Of a DNA stretch of 64,000 bases, positions 61,982-64,000 are shown one piece after another. Both the position numbers and the translations under genes were made by a program. The stretch comes from Phymorhynchus buccinoides (taxonomy: Eukaryota > Mollusca > Gastropoda > Neogastropoda > Raphitomidae): positions 2,829,219 to 2,893,218 of the forward strand of contig CM065683.1 in assembly GCA_017654935.2 (NCBI GenBank), in the 5' to 3' direction. The notes under the pieces were generated by a model. It searched no databases and was not told the DNA's origin. It was given only the letters and a program-made list of their open reading frames with translations. Numbering within the stretch: the stretch's first letter is position 1; the number at the start of each line of letters is the position of its first letter.

Positions 61982-62995
61982 CGGGCACGCCCTGTGACAG
62001 CCACTTCATCATTTCACGGAAACTGAGTACAAGGGGGTGGAGAGGAGCGGATTGGTGGGGGAAGAATTATGATCGTTGAAAAAAGTTGGTCTTCACAGCA
62101 GACTTGAAGGAAGAAGTTGAAGGTAAGTGTCTGATATTGATGGGAAGTGTATTCCAGACAGTTGGTCCCTGAAAGGAGAAAGAACGTTGACCGAAGGACT
62201 TTGTTTTGACAGAATGAAAACGGAAGAGACGACTGTCAGCAGAAGAACGAAGTTGACGGGATGGGGTGTAGATGTGTAGAATGTCAGAAAGATATTGTGG
62301 TCCAGTACCAGAGACAGAAGAGAAACAGATGGAAGCCAGCTTATAGTCAATGCGACTCTGAACCGGGAGCCAATGGAGGGACTGCAACAGAGGAGTGACA
62401 TGTTGACGTCTAGATGATCCGGCTGCAGACAAGTCTGGCGGCACTATTCTGGACCTTCTGGAGCTTGTCCAGAAGGTACTTCGGTGAGCCAGCCAAGAGA
62501 CTGTTGCAGTAATCCAGCCTCGAGAGAACTAACGAACAGACCAGAGTTTTTGTGGCTTCTGTGGAAAGTAAGTGGCTAATCGAGCTAATCTTGCGTATTT
62601 CTAGATAGGCTGCCTTACAGACATTTGAAACATGCTGCTTGAAGGAAATGGTGGAATCAAAAGTCACGCCAAGGTTACGAGCCTGAGATGAGAACGAAAT
62701 ATTAGAACTCCCAATGCTGACGGAAGAAGGAAGAGAGGGGTGGTTTTGGAGTTTGGGAGGGGCAATGAGCAGAAGTTCTGTTTTGTCGTCATTAAGCTGC
62801 AGCTTATTCATAGACATCCATTGTTTTAAAGCATGGAAACAGTTTTGAATTTTGCTAACTGCATCTGTGAGTTCAGATACAGTGCTTGACTTGTACATTT
62901 GAGTATCGTCAGCGAAGCTCTCATGCGACAAGGAGTGCTGGGAAGGATTATTGAATGTAGGCTCCCAGTGGAAAGGAGTACTAGTGAACATATTT
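61700..62995 (-). pseudogene. L2/CR1-like non-LTR retrotransposon, 5'-truncated
   Basis: Minus strand from 62,995: ESFADDTQMYKSSTVSELTD, MSMNKLQLNDDKTELLLI, ARNLGVTFDSTISFKQHVSN, LDYCNSLLAGSPKYLLDKLQ, KVQNSAARLVCSR, then a frameshift near 62,420-62,440, and HVTPLLQSLHWLPVQSRIDY, FSFQGPTVWNTLPINIR. The end carries a 3' tail (gtaaagcgcttagagccctaa) and an ATT microsatellite at 61,703-61,721. (CA)n at 61,921-61,979 lies in its 3' UTR. One frameshift, no RT N-terminus; inactive. Confidence 0.9.
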
Positions 62996-63099
62996 TGTCA
63001 CACATTATTTTTAAATCAGGAGCCGAGTTGTGTGACTGACAATAATACATGACTGAGTGGTTGGAACATGAAAAAAAAATGAAAACGACTGACCAGCTG

Positions 63100-64000
63100 A
63101 CAACCAGACTGACAGGCTGACCTCGGACCTTGAGAAGGTGCAGCACAGAGCAGCCAGGTATGTCCTCAACAGGCACAGAAACACATCCGGTGTCAGTAGC
63201 ATGCTCCAACAACTACAATGGTCCTCACTGGCTGAAGCCAGATATGTCCTTAACAGGCACAGAAACATATCCAGTGTCAGTAGCATGCTCCAACAGCTCC
63301 AATGGTCCTCACTGACTGAAGCCAGATATGTCCTCAACAGGCACAGAAACACATCCAGTGTCAGTAGCATGCTCCAACAGCTCCAATGGTCCTCACTGAC
63401 TGAAGCCAGATATGTCCTTATCAGGCACAGAAACACATCCAGTGTCAGTAGCATGCTTCAACAGCTCCAATGGTCCTCACTGGCTGAAGCCAGATATCGA
63501 TGGCTTGGAGTCAAAACGGACTATCTTTAGATAGTCCATTGACGTATTATTGAACTTATTACGAAAACTAATAATTGTATTAAAAAAAGACTGCAGAAAT
63601 ATAAAACGCATAACACCCTTTTTATATTTATACAGTCATTGTATGATACAAGTTATTAGTTTTTGTAATAAGTTCAATAATACGTCAATGGTCTATCTAA
63701 AGATAGTCCGTTTTGACTCCAAGCCATCGATATGTCCTTAACAGGCACAGAAACACATCCAGTGTCAGTAGCATGCTCCAACAGCTACAATGGTCCTCAC
63801 TGGCTGAGCGCCGCAGAGCATCCAGGCTCACCATGTTCTGAATGGACTGGCCTGCGTAAGGTGCAATGCCCTCAAACCCCTACCTCCCAGCGGTAGAAGA
63901 CAGAACCACAGCGTGCAAGTTCAACGTATATCTGCAAGAACCGACTACCGCAGCAACACTTTCTTCCCCAAAACATCCGCGACTGGAACTCCTTGCCACC
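63100..64000 (+). pseudogene. Jockey-like retrotransposon 3' end with 5-copy internal array and nested MITE
   Basis: Reads LEKVQHRAARYVLNRHRNTS then VSSMLQQLQWSSLAEARYVL in repeated 29-codon units (from 63,155, about five copies, 87 bp), then the C-terminal RT region: KFNVYLQEPT and, in other frames, RTDYRSNTFFPK and NIRDWNSLP. Frameshifted; runs off the window. The array is interrupted by a palindromic MITE at 63497-63730. Confidence 0.88.
63497..63730. mobile_element. 234-bp palindromic MITE with TA target duplication
   Basis: Inverted ends of about 75 bp (tcgatggcttggagtcaaaa ... ttttgactccaagccatcga) flanked by TA at 63495-63496 and 63731-63732. Removing it restores the minisatellite sequence gccagatatgtcc. 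Tc1/mariner-type target choice. Confidence 0.92.

Overview
This window is animal nuclear DNA: spliced genes with GT..AG introns, no operons, and very dense simple repeats, MITEs, tRNA-derived SINEs and decayed non-LTR retrotransposons. The repeat style (CA/TG, TC and GAT tracts, GAA-tailed retroposons, L2/Jockey-like RT remnants) fits a lophotrochozoan, most likely a gastropod mollusc. That placement is an inference. No bacterial features are present.

Two host genes are supported, both on the + strand. (1) MIOS, the GATOR2/SEA-complex WD-repeat and zinc-domain protein, enters the window already in its propeller and runs from 1 to 39,399 as 21 exons whose splice phases agree throughout. The only break is a 1-nt phase error at a G run in the last exon. 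(2) A two-coding-exon gene at 55,692-57,843 encodes a 204-residue protein with the UMA-domain signature of UMAD1 (ESCRT-I associated). MIOS and UMAD1 lie close together in vertebrates too, so this looks like conserved microsynteny.

Layout. 1-12 kb: MIOS propeller exons separated by microsatellites, piggyBac-like MITEs and SINEs. 12-24 kb: alpha-solenoid exons, with a 4.3-kb 81/82-bp minisatellite in intron 10 and a 70-bp array carrying the exon-12 acceptor. 24-35 kb: remaining solenoid exons and the zinc-domain exons. 35-39.4 kb: intron 20, a 42-bp minisatellite split by a 3.16-kb TG..CA insertion with a 5-bp target duplication, then the last exon. 39.4-45.8 kb: MIOS 3' flank with a 33/39-bp minisatellite and MITEs. 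45.8-54.7 kb: a tandemly duplicated block of two minus-strand non-LTR retrotransposon remnants, one holding a roughly 65-copy 40-bp array made from its own RT codons. 54.7-60.3 kb: UMAD1. 60.3-64 kb: a repeat with nuclear-receptor-like half-sites, an L2-like RT remnant (-), and a second RT-derived minisatellite (+).

The most striking feature is how tandem arrays arise. Eight exon-intron junctions of MIOS (3' of exons 8, 10, 12, 16, 20; 5' of exons 12, 17, 21) have been duplicated in tandem or locally, splice site included. Other arrays grew from a MITE end (3.57 kb) and from the same RT thumb segment in two unrelated retrotransposon copies (50 kb and 63 kb). There is also a chimeric retrosequence headed by the first 26 nt of U2 snRNA, inserted in an RT remnant with a 10-bp target duplication.
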